Source: Diogma glabrata (lineage: Eukaryota; Arthropoda; Insecta; Diptera; Cylindrotomidae). Taken from it: a stretch of DNA of 64,000 bases. The notes under the pieces are model-generated. The model did no database searches. It was not told where the DNA came from and saw only the letters and a program-made list of their open reading frames with translations. A program made the position numbers and the translations under genes. Below, one piece after another: positions 1 through 13,729 of this stretch. The stretch lies in NCBI GenBank assembly GCA_963693315.1, contig OY856186.1:278585491-278649490 (forward strand). Reading direction: 5' to 3'. Numbering within the stretch: position 1 is the first letter of the stretch; each line of letters begins with the position of its first letter.

Positions 1-670
1 AATATATCCAAAAAAATAATGACGGTTTCATCAGAATCTCTCGAAAGAAATGGACCTTTCGAATAACCGAGAAATTGTATATAAGGAATTTCTTTTGCAG
101 AACCAGAGTAAATTTTAATTGGACTGCGATAGTAAATTATTGTAAATTAAACGCTATATCGTGAACATAAAACCGTGTAAATAGAAGTGAAGCTAGTTTT
201 TAACTGTGAATAAAGTTTTATGTTATTTTTATTAGAAATATTTTGCGTATTATTTTGGACGCTGTGATGATTTGAGAAAAACGCGTTTTAAGTTTTTATA
301 ACATCATTTTTTAAACTCTTTAAAGTTAATTTTTAATGAAATATAGCACGTGCTTTCTTGACGAAAAAGTACACAGCAACTGTTCATGTATAACTATACA
401 CACATATACAAGATGTATACAATGAGATGTGCGTACACACTATACACAATATAGGTACCGTTATAAATATAGAATTTTCCTATACGAATTTCTTAAAACT
501 GCTTTAGGACGATATTTCTGTGATGTTAAGGATAATTTTATATAAAAAAAATCGAAAAATTTTGAACTTTTTAAAACGAAACCTTTTATTGTTGTTGTGA
601 AACAATACTGATGTTAAATGCTTAATAAAACCTGGTGGAAGGAGTTTGATTAGCAGATAGTGAAACAAAC
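1..670 (+). repeat. Decayed LTR relic (family of 21902-22587)
   Basis: This stretch shares ordered blocks with the LTRs at 21902-22587 and 24449-25055. The shared blocks are a TATA-like TGTATATAAGGA near 76-90, the AATAAAGTTTTATGTTATT area near 210-230, the TATTTTGCGTATTATTTTGG block near 240, and the late block TTAATAAAACCTGG near 622. The part between about 290 and 590 does not align by eye and may be an insertion. No target duplication was found and the left end lies outside the window. Confidence 0.5.
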
Positions 671-3480
671 ATTTTTTAATGTGTTTGGATGTATCTTGTG
701 AAAGAAAAAGATCAGATCAGATATTATCAGAAGGCATATTTTTTGTATACATCACTTCAAGTGAAGTGTCATATGAAAGTTATTTTTTTTTAGACCATAG
801 TATTTTTGTTGATAATTTTGATTGTATAGTTTCCGATCTATTCTCAAAAGTGGCGTTTTATCATGTTTAACACGTTTTGGTATACAAATATTTTTAAACC
901 TCATTAGTTAGATACACACTGATACTTCACTGTCTTCCAAAATTGTAGCTTCTAAAAATCGTATCACTATTTCACAATACTGGTTTTCTTTATTTTAATT
1001 AGGATTGAAAGGAAATCTTCAGGATAGAAAGTTCACTTTTGGAAAGTACAGCCTAGTTTAAGGTGAAAGAAAACAGATAAAATAGATATTAACTTTAAAC
1101 CATTGTTTTAAACAAAGTCGGTGTCTAAACGCAGGCAACACGAAAATTATTTATATTCCTTAGTTTTTCGTCAATTACGAGTTAACAAAAAAAACCAGAG
1201 CACAAAAAAATTAACCTATTATCAAAAAGATAAATAAAGTTCATTTCTTTGACCAACCAACAAAAACTGATCTCTCTATGCGGAACATTGACTGTGTCAT
1301 ATGTGGATACTTAAGCTTATTAAGCATAGATATTTGGCATTGAAATTGACATAAACATTTACTTCAACTTTGGCTTGATTTTAACTTCAACTTTGACTGT
1401 GGCTTTGAATTTAAGTCTAACTTATACTTTGACCAGACTCTCACGATGACTTTGACATTGATTTTGGCGTTAACAATAACAATTAATAATGATTGTCCAT
1501 CTAATCATCATATTTACTATATCTTACAACCCATGCGAGCCTCCCTATAAAAACAGAACTACTGTAGATTTTTATACATCTCTGATTTACTGATACTCAT
1601 AAATCAATCCATCGGTTGTTTTTTAATCTCACTGTTATTCTATATAACAAGCTCCTAACAACTACGTTGATTAATTACCGATCTACATATATTTAAATGA
1701 ATATTCATAATATTTCATCATGTGCATACAAATTTCAACAATTCTTATATAATATAACCAACAACAGTTTGTTATTCTTTTCTTTTTCGTAACATTAAAA
1801 TTCGTTCTTATAAGTAACCACCAAAAGAAATATGAAAAACAAATATATATTACACAATTTCTGCCGAATTGTATTATGCATGTTTTCAGTTTTGTTGAGA
1901 CAAAGAAGATTTAATGGAACTACTCGTACAGAAAAATAATACTTGATAGTGTAAACATAGTTCTTTTGTTTTATAATATTTTCGTTTTTTAAAAATCGTG
2001 TTACTAATTTTTAACACAAAAACATTAACGATATTTATTTCGAATATTAACTAAACAAATTATAGTTCGTTTTATATTGTGGTCGATATTCATTAATCTT
2101 GTAAAGGGTAATCCAAAAAATATATTGTGTTTTGAGGTCAATCTCAATAAGAAATTGGAACAAAAAGAAAGATTTTAAGTTTCATTTTATTTTTTTCACG
2201 TTGTAAATTTTGATTTTTTTTACTCTTGCAAAATGGGTTTCTTGATTGAAAGTTTAATTTAATTGAAAGCTTGTGGTTTAGGACTATATTATGATTCGTG
2301 CTACTATTTAGGAAGTAGCACTGACCTTAATAATTTAGAATAAGTTACTGTGTGTTCTTGAAGGCTATACTACTCATACTCAAATATCTTCTACCACCCT
2401 TTTGTATTGCGTTCACTTTATTTTTCCAAGCGAAAAAGTTCCAACAATTATTAACCTTATTCCGCCTTTCACACGATGCAGTAATACAACACATCAAAAA
2501 TACAACTCGGATCCACACGAAAATGTATAACCTTTTGCACTTTTTTTTTATGTATGTGTAAAATTATCTACATTTCGCAAACGCAAATTGTAAATGCAAC
2601 CGATTTTTGAAAAATAAAAATTGGTTTTATCTTTGTGTTCAAAAATTTTAGCTGAATGAGTTGCAATTCAAATATGGCAACTCCAATTTAGTTTATTTAT
2701 TGACACAAATAATGAAACTTCAAATGCAGGATTTATAACGAAAAATATCAACTTTTTTCTCAATTTATGTAAAATAGCTTAATACATAAATTAATGGAGA
2801 AAATTAATTTTTTTTCGCTTGAGAGTTGAAATTGTTGCTCCATGCGCTAGCCAAAAAAATATATGAGTATAAAAGCCAACTAAAACTGTTTTCCAAAACC
2901 ATATTTATTTTATATGAAACCATTTACCACATTTATTTTATTGTAACTAACAAAGTCTTCCTTGTATATCTTCGACATCAAAACATATGACGGTCTGTAA
3001 GTAAGCCTCAACAAAAAAAACTAACCAAATTGATAAAATTACCATGGTGCGTCGAAATTTGTGAACGATACTAATGAAATGTCGTATAATGTACTTAACT
3101 TACATACCAGTTCATGAAAAACACTCATACATCACGGAATACTAAACTCGAAACACGAGTAAAACATGTTACACAATCTATGTCATAGGTTTCCTGTCAA
3201 ACAAAAACCAACAAAATTTGACAAACAAATTAAATCACTTTCCAGTATCAACGCCCATTCAAAATTAAAACTTTAGAAGTTTTTGCTGTTTGAGATGGTC
3301 ACTTAAATTCTTAAATCAAAGACAGAGTCTATAGGAAAAAGATTTAATTGAAAATTTACACAATCATTTAAACACAAATCATTTAAAATCAGTTAATTCG
3401 GTCTGAAAGACCTAAGTATAACATTCATGAGCCAAAAGTGAAATTCTTACCCCCATTTTTTTCTGGAATTTCTCGACGTT
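671..3480. other. AT-rich non-coding stretch with a short degenerate repeat
   Basis: No credible gene was found. Short ORFs near 679 and 2352 have no recognisable domain. Between about 1360 and 1460 a degenerate motif close to ACTTCAACTTTGGCT recurs several times, like an old minisatellite. The rest is AT-rich DNA with long A and T runs. Confidence 0.5.
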
Positions 3481-3779
3481 TTAGGACCTATTGATTCTAA
3501 ATAAGCAAAAAAAATGTATGTCTGTCTGCCGGCCGTCAAAAATTTTTATTCTTCTAAAAATAGGTAAACTTAAGGGACAGGTCCGAAAGGACGCTGTGTT
3601 CGATGACTGTACCGGAAGTGTGTCAAAAAAATCATTATGTATGTCAAAAACAGCAAATTTTCATATTTTTGGCTTAAAAAACGTTCATTTTAAGTGATTA
3701 CGAGTAGGAACATTGAATTTGGAGAAATCTGGATGGCAGGGATTGGTATGTCAGATCAAAACCTAGATTATTGCATTAT

Positions 3780-4145
3780 AAGTTTGTCAAAAAAATGTTG
3801 TCAAGTATGTCAAAAGAAAAATTTTTATTTATTTTTTTATCCACTGTTTTGGAAAAAAATAAAATTAATTATTTATATGACATAAAATTTTATTATTATT
3901 ATTGAGAATTATGGCATTATAATTTTGTCAAAAAAATGTTGTCATGTGTGTCAAAAGAAAGATTTTTATTTATTTTTTTACCTAATTTTTTAGAAAAACA
4001 TAAAACTAATTATTTGTATGACATGAAATTTTATTATTATTATAGAGAATTATGGCATTATAATTTTGTCAAAAAAATAATGTCAAATGTGTCAAAAAAT
4101 GATTTCATTGTTTTTTTACCCAATTTTTTGGGGAAAAAAATTTAG
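3780..4145. repeat. Tandem repeat of about 141 bp, three units
   Basis: The motif GTCAAAAAAATGTTGTCA starts units at about 3786 and 3928, and a variant starts one near 4068. Units are therefore about 140-142 bp long. Each unit carries a T-rich block and a TTATTATTATTATTGAGAATTATGGC-like block. Short ORFs across the units follow from the repeat and are not believed to be genes. Confidence 0.75.
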
Positions 4146-4149
4146 CTGT

Positions 4150-5280
4150 TTTTATGACGTAAATGTAATTGAAAATGAAATTGGACATAGAAATTTTTGA
4201 AATATTTTTGGAATTTTGATAAAAGTTTGTATTTTTGATTTTGTAATAATTTTTGCAATATTTTTAGCATTTTGGAAAAAGTTTTAATTTTTGTTTTTGT
4301 TATAATTTTTGCAATACTTTTAGAATTTTGAAAAAAAAGGATTCTTTTATATATAATTTTAGGATTTTGAAAAAAGTTTCAATTTTCGATTTTGTAAGAA
4401 TTTTTGAAATATTTTTAGAATTTTGAAAAATTTTAAATTTTTGATTTTATTATAATTTTTATAATTTTGGAAAAAGTTTCAATTTTTGATTTGGTTATAA
4501 TTTTTGCAATATTTTTAGAATTTTGGAAAAAGTTTGAATTTTTGAATTTTTAAGAATTTTTGGAATATTATTAGAATTTAGAAAAAGTTTAAATTTTTGA
4601 TTTTATTCTAATTTTTGGAATATTTTTAGAATTTTGAAAATAGAATTTTTGAATTTTATATATATTTTTAGAATTTTGAAAAAAGTTTCAATTTTTGATT
4701 TTGTAAGAATTTTTGGAATATTTTGTTTTGAAAAATTTAAAATTTTTGATTTATTATAATTTTGGAAAAAGTTTCAATTTTTGATATTGTTATTATTTTT
4801 GCAATATTTTTAAAATTTTGGAAAAAGTTTGAATTTTTGAATTTTTAAGAATTTTTGGAATATCATTAGAATTTAGAAAAAGTTTTATTTTTTTAATTTT
4901 ATTCTAATTTTTGGGATACTTTTAGAATTTTGAAAAAAAATAGAATTTTTGAATTTTATATATATTTTAGAATTTTGAAAAAAGTTTCAATTTTTGATTT
5001 TGTAAGAACTTTTGGAATATTTTAGAATTTTGAAAAATTTTAAATTTTTGATTTTATTATAATTTTTATAATTTATAAAAAAGTTACAATTTTTGATTTT
5101 GTTATAATTTATGCAATATTTTTAGAATTTTTGAAAAAAAGTTTTAATCTTTGATTTTGTAATAATTTTTTAAATATTTTTAGAATTTTGTTTGAAAAAA
5201 GTTTGAATTTTGATTTTATTTAGTTTACAATATTTTTGGAATTATGAAAGAAATATGAATTTGTGATTTTGAAATATTTT
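4150..5280. repeat. AT-rich tandem array of roughly 60-70 bp units
   Basis: The phrases AATTTTTGATTTTGT, AATATTTTTAGAATTTTG and GAAAAAGTTT recur in the same order many times, giving units of about 60-70 bp. The left edge (about 4150-4300) is matched in reverse complement at 35925-36125, including the motif TTACATTTACGTCATAA. The array is therefore part of a dispersed element. Confidence 0.8.
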
Positions 5281-6955
5281 CTCGAAACGCTAAATGGAGG
5301 AGTTTTTGAGAAGTTTGCTGATTGTATAATCTTTTTACTAAATTATGTTAATTTATGATCTGTTATAATTTTCCGACAACGTGTTGATGTTTCGTGTTAG
5401 TTTTGTAATACATATCTAAACAGAGATAAAAAATACATGTACTTTAACAAAAAGTTATGTTTAATGTACATCGCTGCCCAAAACTAAAAACCATGTCCTC
5501 ATAAAAGTTTTTTGCCGAAAACTATATCAAAATCCTTAACCCAGACCGAAGTCTTGATATCTCAGAGCTGTGAGATTTCAGCCCCTCCATATTTTCTCCG
5601 CTAATTTTAGTATTTTATTAATATGTCCTTATTACTAGTAAAAACTAATATAACTATATGTAGTGGCTTGGTCTAGGCATCTCTTATCAACTCCAGTGAA
5701 AAAAACATAGATAGATAGCTTTTGTGCTTACTGTTATTTAACATTTTCTTCTCAGATTAATTATACTTGTAATATAATGTAACGACCAACAAAAGTTAGA
5801 TCAGTGAACATTTTCTTTTAAAATCAGAAAACAAACAGTCAACATAATAATCATAACTTCATTTCCTAATATCAAACAACTTAAGATCATTTCATAAATA
5901 ATCTCTGACCGTAGACAACGTCACTGTATAACTGAATTCATCTTTTAGTTTGTCTTTCATTCGAACTCCATTAACGGATTTTGTGTTTCGGTATATGATC
6001 AAGTGTCGTTTTATTTTATTTTTTTAATGAGAAATAAATAATTTTTTTTTCTGTTGGACGGATAACGAAATAGAGTATATTGATTCTGCGCAGATCTTGC
6101 CATCATTAATAGGGTACTTTATTTAGTGATGCTTGAACTAAAATATGTTCGCAATATTAATAATTGATTGTATTCTGAAGTATCTTATTGTTATGATTTG
6201 CTGGTGTTTTGCTTTATACGTTTTTTTTATACGACAGATTTTCAATGTATGGGCTAATTTTTGTTGTTTAATTGAATCAGAAAACCACAGCGAAAGAGAT
6301 AAATAGAAAGCCTTTTTAAAAGACCAAGTCGTTTTGTGAAAACCACATTGATTTAAATAGTTAATTAAGTTTTAGCTTTAGAAAGATATTTTTCGAACCG
6401 AGTTTAAAATTCAACAAGGAGAAAATATAATAATATTCTTGGCTATTAAAAAAAAGTTAGTTATAATATATTTTAGGACGTTAATCAATTTTGATGATAT
6501 TTTTTTGCAATAAAATCGAGTAGATTACCTTATAAAAAGTAAAGTGTATCTTTGGGAGTAAAAGTTGAATAAATGTCTTGTTTGAAAGTTAAGCTACAAG
6601 CTATTTTGCTATATCAATCCTTAAAGATTGTTCTTTTTTTGTGAGAAAAAAAAATTAAAAGTGAAAGCGTTTTAATTGAAAAGTACAACTGCAAAATTCA
6701 AATTGTAAAACGTGATGATGTTTTAATTGGATAAAAATAATAAAAACGGTTTTGGTGATAAAATTATCTATTTTTCTGCATAAACATCGAGAAACCATTG
6801 CCAGAAAGAAATATTACACGACATTGAAGGTAAAAGTAAAAAAGAAAAGGAAAAGAAAGGGAAATGGAGAGTTGAAAAGTGGTGATGCGCTAAGGTAGAT
6901 CAACTAAGTGCGGCATTATACATAGCAAGAAATTTTTTCTTGCTGGTGAAACGGG
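5281..6955. other. AT-rich non-coding stretch
   Basis: No gene or clear element is seen. A near-perfect short palindrome (AGCAAGAAA-TTT-TTTCTTGCT) lies at about 6926-6947, just left of the complex repeat block that starts near 6960. Confidence 0.4.
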
Positions 6956-6959
6956 AGAG

Positions 6960-8970
6960 CTAAAGATATAGTAACTTAAATTGGATCCACTGGCAGGTTC
7001 ACTTGAAAATGGAAGGTCTGGATTCATTTCAAATTTGGACCAAATGGTGGGGGGTCTCCCGAGCACCTCTAAGTTTAAATCTTCAATAACTTCTAATCCC
7101 GGCTTTCGATCTTAAGGAATCTTGGTATATAAGGTTTTAGTACTATTTCCAATATTTCTAAATACCAACTTCCGGTTTGACACTTCCGGTTAAAAAGTTT
7201 TTTTCATGTGTTTATCTCTACTGTTGCCTACAATTACCGATGGATTTTCATGAAACGTTGGTAAAAGTATTCAAAAAACATGAGAAAGATTTTATCAGCT
7301 TTTGGAGTACATTGGATATAGGGTTGGGGGTCCACCATGCAACAGGTGGTTTTTGCCATCATGTTTTTAATGTTTGTTGGGAGCATACAGCATTCGATCG
7401 TGAATGAATTTTGATGACACTTTGGAAAAAGTTGCAAATATGTATGGCAAGGAACTGATTAGTTTTTGATATTGAACAAAGTGGTGGGGGGTCCCCGAGC
7501 ACCTGCTTTTTTGTAAGCTCAATAACATCTGTACCTGATAATCGAATTAGATGAAACTTGGTACATAAGCATTTAGTACAGTTCCCAACAGTTCTGCATC
7601 CCAACTTCCGGTTTTTAACTTCCGGTAAAAATTTTTTTTTGTAATTTTTTGAAGTTTTTTCAGTTTCTTTATGCACACTATAGTCTACAGTAATGAAGTG
7701 ATTATGATGAAACTTATAGAAAAGGTTTAAATTAGTGTGAGAAGATAACTATCATCTTTTGGGACACATTGATCAAAGTGGCGGGGGGTCTATCATACAA
7801 CTGCTGACTTTTCACACTTTGTTTTTAAAGTTTGTTGAGAGCATACAGACATCATTTTTTAATCAATTTTAATAAGACTTTGGAAAAAGATGCAAATATA
7901 TATGGCAAGAAACTGATTAGTTTTTGAGCGATAGTGAACAAAGTGGTGGAGGGTCCCCCGAGCACCTGTTTTTTTGAAAGCTCAATAACATCTGTACCTG
8001 ATAATCTAATTGGATGAAAATTGGTACTTAAGCATTTAGTACGGTTCACAACAGTTCTGCATCCCACTTTCCGGTTTTTCACTTCCGGTAAAAAATTTTG
8101 TTTTACAATTTTTTGAATTTTGTGTGTTTATGCACACTACAGCCTACAATATTAAAGTAATTATGATGAAACTTATGAAAAAGGTTTCAATCAGCGTGAG
8201 AAGATAATTATTATCTTTTGGAAACACAATGATCAAAATGGCGGGGGGTCTACCATACAACTGCTTACTTTTCACACTTTGTTTTTAATGTTTGTTGGGA
8301 CCATACAGACTTCATTCATCAATCAATTTTAATGAAACTTTGAAAAAAATGGAGACTTAAATGACAAAAAACTGATTAGTTTTTGGGCAATATTGGGATA
8401 AGTGGTGGTGGGCCTCCCGAGCACCTGTTTATTGTGTCACCATTTTTCAATGTTTGTTGGGAGCATACAACATTCGTTCGTGAATGAATTTTGATGACAC
8501 TTTGGAAAAAGATGCAAATATGTATGGGAAGGAACTGATTAGTTTTTGAGCGATAGTGAACAAAGTGGTGGGGGTCCCCCGAGTAGCTGTTTTTTTGAAA
8601 GCTCAATAACATCTGTATCTGAAACTTGGTAAATAAACATTTAGTACGGTTCACAACAGTTCTGCATCACAACTTCCGGTTTGTCACTTCCGGTTAAAAT
8701 TTTTTTGTATATTTTCTCGTACAACAGAATTTATGTTTGTTGGGCTACTCCTACTCTTTAATATTTTTATAATTAAAACTACGCGAAATCTATAACATTG
8801 GTTAGCCTTTAATTAAAGTATTTGATGGATATTAGCTCACTATATATCCAGAACACTATGTTTCCAGCGGTGTGGTGAAGTCAGCCTATGCATCAGCATC
8901 GCAATATTTTTTCATCGTTAATATGAGATATATAGGACCTGCATGTATATAGGAGACGTATATAGGACCG
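6960..8970 (-). repeat. Complex repeat block, inverted relative of 42580-46080
   Basis: Paired motifs of the type ACTTCCGG...CACTTCCGG occur near 7170-7190, 7603-7625, 8070-8095 and 8670-8695. Between them lie stretches of the type AAAGTGGTGGGGGGTCC and TTTGTTGGGAGCATACA. The reverse complement of these motifs makes up the tandem array at 42870-45990. The unique edge at 8820-8935 (subterminal words ATATATCCAGAACACTATG and CCTATGCATCAGC) matches 42690-42790 inverted. Several ORFs of 75-105 codons here are by-products of the repeat. Confidence 0.85.
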
Positions 8971-9630
8971 GCATAAACAGAATACCTGTTTATAACAATA
9001 ACTAAAAAATCCAGTAAGTTTCCGTTTGAGGAAAGCTATTACGGAAACTTCCATTATTTTTATTTTGACTTATGCGATATCTTCCATCTTCATATGATTT
9101 TATGATCAATTTTTTAGAGTCGCCTAAAATTTGTTTTTATGAAAAATTTATACTATTTAACTAACACAATCTCTACATCTATCGTTACAGCAAACATTTC
9201 ATTCATTTAACAATATCACGTATCTTTAACAGAAGATATTTTGTTCAAACTCCAGTTCAGTTGAGAAAAGTTGAAAAAAAAGTTGAGAAAACTTGAGTAA
9301 ATATGCACTCACTCTGTCTTTCAACTTTTTTCCCCTTAGTTTTTGCAAGGGGTCCCACACCTTTGCTGGATGTCAATAGAAAAAAGTATAATGACGTGTC
9401 AAGTAATAAATCATTCATTTCAATGGGAAAGACCGGTATGGCATGGTTTAGTGATAATGATATCAAATTGTTTAACTTAATCAATATAGTGAAGGCTATT
9501 ATTACTATCAGTTAATACTGTTGAATTGGTTTATGAAGTGTTTATTAAAAAAATCAGTTATTGTGGGTTCAAGAAAGTTTATTGTAAATAAAAGTTAACC
9601 TCAAAATTCGTGGCGTCTTTAATAAGCAAA

Positions 9631-10580
9631 ATGAAATGTAATATATGTGCGCTTCAAATTCATCGTAAACAAGTGTCAATTACGTGCTCATATTGCCGCA
9701 AATCATACCATGGTGAATGTAAGAACTTACTGTTGAAGAAACTAAAAAAATTGGATATAAAAACTGGTGCTGTTCAACTCAGTGTATTGAAGCTACTAAT
9801 AATGACGTTGATTCATCTTCTGATGCTAATATTGAAACAGTTCCGAACAATAGAAATAGACCATCGGCCAATATCAACAGATCTTCATCCAAGGATATGT
9901 ACCAAATGATAAGCGATATACATTCCGCCATGCAATTTCAAAGTGAGAAAATGGATGAACTTACAAAAAGTTTGTTCGCTATCACCAAAGTAAATAAAGA
10001 AATGCAGAAGGAAATGTCAATATTGAAAACTGAAAATAGTATTTTAAAGCAAAAAGTCAACAAGCTTGAAATCGATTTTCTAAACCGCAAACAAGAACTC
10101 TTAGTGAACAATCTGGTCATTACTGGTGTTCCAAAAAACTGCAATGCCAAGGATGCTGTTGGAAAAATATGTGCTTACTTAGGATTCGATGCTAACAAAA
10201 AAATTGAGAATATTGAAGATATGAGAACTAAAACTCTTAATGCTGATGCGTCATCTAAATCAATACTAATCACCTTTGAGGGTAAAACTTCTAAAGATGA
10301 CTTTCAGGAAAAGCGCAAAATCAAAGGAAAACTTTTCACAAATGCTGTTGGATTATCCGCTTCAAAAGACCGTGCTCTAACAATTCGTGATCATGTAATT
10401 CCAGAGAAAAAATACTTGTATGAAGAAGTTCACAAGAATAAAGAGGACATGAACATTGAATTTTGTTGGATTCAAAATGGTTCTGTTCTTGTCAAGAAGT
10501 TCAACAACAGCAAAATTTACAACATAAACACTGATCTTGATATTGCTTACTTAACAAAAAAGCCTACCATAGTAAAGTAA
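9631..10580 (+). pseudogene. LINE ORF1: PHD-like zinc finger, coiled coil, RRM-like domain
   Basis: ORF1 products of these LINEs bind element RNA as chaperones. The frame from ATG 9631 shows C-x2-C, C-x2-C and H-x3-C ligands in its first 33 codons. It then loses the frame near 9727-9735. Reading on in the other frame gives a W-C-C-x3-C ending that completes a PHD-like finger, and the frame then stays open to 10580. This is best explained by one missing base. Past the ATG at 9897 there is a Lys/Glu-rich helix with heptad-like Leu and Ile (about residues 15-70 from that ATG). It is followed by an LVITGVPKN strand typical of the RRM-like middle domain of LINE ORF1 proteins. With the base restored the length would be about 316 residues, which is usual for the family. 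Confidence 0.8.
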
Positions 10581-10639
10581 CACTTTTCTTTCTTTTAATT
10601 TATTTAATTGCTTATTTATATATATAATATTTTTTTTCT

Positions 10640-13531
10640 ATGTTCGATAATCACGATTATAATACTAATTCTATTAACTGTTTTTCAGAATTTATCAATC
10701 AAAACGTTTCTTATAGCAAAAAAATACAAACAAATCTCATGAAAAACAAACTAAACATAATGTGCATGAATGTCCGAAGTATCAGAGGCTCAAAAATGGA
10801 TGAAATTGAAGCGGTGCTTCACAGTATAAATGAAAGAATTGACATCCTCATTCTTACCGAGATCTGGATTAGTTCCAATGAGCAAGGTATTTACAACTTT
10901 GAAGGCTACACCAGTCATTTTAATTGTAGAGAAAAAAGATCAGGCGGAGTAGCAATATTTGTTCACTCTGATATTGCAAGTAATTTATTGGCATCGTTCG
11001 AAATACAAGGCACTAGTTCACTTGTTGTGTATCTGCCTGTTTATCGGATAAACATCATTGCCATCTATAAAGATCACAACACTGATGCGAAGTTATTTTT
11101 AAATCACATTGATTATATACTAACATTATTCAAACGTTCCTACATATTGGGTGACTTTAATATGAACCTTCTTAATCTCGATAGTGATATAGAAATTAGA
11201 AACTATTTTGATACTATATTTACACAGGGTTTCATGCTACTCAACAAAATACACCGCAGTTATGCCACAAGATGTGAGAATAGAGTTCGAACAATAATTG
11301 ATCATGCAATTACAGATATTATTAACTACAAATATCACCTAACATATACAAATAGAAGAGTTGCTGATCACAAATCACTTGTTCTTAGTGTTGATTTAAA
11401 TACTGTAAAAGCTCCGCAGACTTATACATATTCGGTCCTTGATTATGAATCAATTATTCGTGATAAAATGTTCTCTGCCGATAGCATTCTGAAAATTAAA
11501 ACGTTTGACGAACTTGTCAATTATACAACAAACGTTATAAAACATAACACCAAATCAATTGTTAAAAAAGTTCACAATACATCTAAAAAACCTTGGATCA
11601 CTGATGAAATTTTAAATTTAATTGCTGAAAGAAATGTTTTTTACAAGTACAAGCAAAAATATCCGCTAGATCAATACATTTGCAACAAATATGCCTACCT
11701 TAATAAATTAACGCGTTCCAAAATTCTTGCTGCTAAGCATAGTTTTATCGGTGGAAAAATTTCAGATAATTTGCATGACCCTAAAAAGTTCTGGAAAACT
11801 ATAAACGAACACATATAAAGGAAGTTTTACAAAAATAATACGAATTTATTACTCCAGATAAATAATACAATCATTTCAAATCCGCTTGGAGTCTGTAATG
11901 AATTTAACAAATTTTTCATTAATGTTGGAAGCGTCACAGATTCTCAAGTAAATATCAACCAGACTCTAAACTATGACTTAAATTTACCAGTAATTGAACA
12001 AACTTTTTCTTTTTCGCATACTTCTGCAGAGGCAGTCAATGTTATTATACAAGGCTTGAAACGCTCATCTGCTACTGGCTACGATAAAATCTCTTCAAAG
12101 TTTTGTAATAAGTTTTCCGGTTCTATCGCATCAAAATTATGTGAATTAATTAATGAACATATTGATTTGGGCTCATTTCCGAATTGCTTGAAAAAAGCTA
12201 AGGTTCTCCCGGTTTATAAAAATGGTAACAAGCTTCTAGTAAATAATTATCGTCCAATTTCTATTTTACCAACGTACTCCAAAATATTTGAAAGGATAAT
12301 TGCCAGCCAATTGGGGCAATATCTAAAAGACAATAGTATCATTCATGAAAATCAGTTTGGTTTTACAGAGATGTCATCGACACTTTCAGCCGTTTCAACA
12401 TTCTTAACGTTCGTTCAAACTAATATGGATCAGGGGTACATTGTTGGTACGACATTCATGGATGTGAGTAAGGCATTTGACTGTGTTGATCATGATACTC
12501 TTGTTGATGACTTATCTCGTATTGGTATTGATCAATCTGGTATGGATCTATTCAAATCTTACTTAGCTGGGAGACAGCAGTCTGTTACACTGAATAACAT
12601 AAGTAGTGAGTCCATGGTTGTGAAAAGAGGTGTCCCTCAAGGCTCAATCTTGGGTCCCCTCTTTTTCAATATTTATATTAATGACATGTTTTATTTGAAA
12701 CTGTTTGGTGAGTTGGTCATGTTTGCCGACGATGCTGTCTTGCAATATAAGGCTAGATCAAGTATGGAATTGAGGGGGATGATAGTTGCTGATTTAATTG
12801 CAGTTAAAAATTTTTTGGCTTCCAAAAAACTGACCCTTAACTTAAAAAAAACGTCGTTTATTGTGTTTGAAAATAGAACATCGGTTGACCTAGATATAGT
12901 TGTTGACGGTATTTCTTTGGAACGTGTGTATTCTGTAAAGTATCTTGGTTTACAAATTGACTGCAAACTCAAGTGGAACATAAATATTAACTCAATCAAA
13001 AATAAGATAACACCTTTCATCTTTGCTTTGAAACGATCTAGGGGTGCAATCACAGAATCTGTTGCATGGTCAATTTATCACGCTTACATAATGCCACATC
13101 TTACCTATCTTAATCCAATTTGGAGTCATGCTTCGGCTGCTCTACTTAATACCTTAGCAAGACTTCAAAATAGAGCTATTAAGATTATCAAAAAATTGCC
13201 GTTCTTAACGCCTTCTGTGCTATTATACTCACCACGAACACTACCCCTGTCAAAATTAAGTGACTATGAACTACTGCTTTTCATCCATAAAATCGTTAAG
13301 TCCAAAATAAAACACAACTACCAGCTTCTTCAAGTTTCGGACATTCATGGATATCACACTAGACGAAGAAATGACTTTCACATTATAAGGCATAAAACTG
13401 CTGTAGGCAAAACCAATTTACTCTGCATTGGGTTGCAAAAATATAATTTACTTCCTACATCTATTAAAAATGAAATTTCTATGTACAAATTTAAATCACG
13501 TTTAAGAGATTATGTGTATAATTTGCTATAG
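10640..13531 (+). pseudogene. LINE ORF2: AP endonuclease and reverse transcriptase
   Basis: ORF2 nicks the target and copies element RNA into DNA there. Endonuclease motifs from ATG 10640 are TEIW (residues 73-76), GDFN (171-174), IIDH (219-222) and ADHK (242-245). Reverse transcriptase motifs are NYRPISILPTYSK, DVSKAFD, GVPQGSILGP and the catalytic FADD (near 12727). The C-terminal LNPIWSHA and NRAIKIIKKLP blocks are also present. The two halves lie in the same frame. A single TAA at 11816-11818 is the only break in about 963 codons, and the reading frame between it and 12056 is fully open. It begins 59 bases after ORF1 stops. The copy may be recently dead, or the stop could be a sequencing or allelic difference. 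Confidence 0.88.
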
Positions 13532-13729
13532 GATCTGCTGTTTGATTGTTTTTTGATTTTTTTCTTTTCTTTTTTATAATATTTGTCTTACTGTTGTTGT
13601 TTATCACATGTAAATTTTTATTCATGTTAATAGTTCCGTATTTTGTAAGCCACATATAGCTTTGCTGCTGTGGTTGTATTTATAAAATTGATTATATTGA
13701 AATAAATAAAGTAAAAAAAAAAAAAAAAA

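Larger units (their letters stand above)
9600..13727 (+). mobile_element. CR1/Jockey-type LINE, nearly intact, with A-rich tail
   Basis: The element has a zinc-finger/coiled-coil ORF1 (9631-10580), an endonuclease plus reverse transcriptase ORF2 (10640-13531), a short 3' UTR with AATAAATAAAG, and a run of A that ends at about 13728. The 5' limit is not defined; the start given is where the reading frame opens. No target duplication was identified. Only two coding lesions were found, one in each ORF. Assignment to CR1 or to a neighbouring Jockey-superclade family is by general motif pattern and would need a tree. Confidence 0.85.

Noticed and set aside
2352..2561. 69-codon ORF as a gene
   Set aside because: No domain, no splice or start context, and AT-rich chance ORFs of this size are common here.
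6926..6947. Palindrome as a transcription terminator
   Set aside because: Intrinsic terminators of this kind do not apply to an insect nuclear genome.
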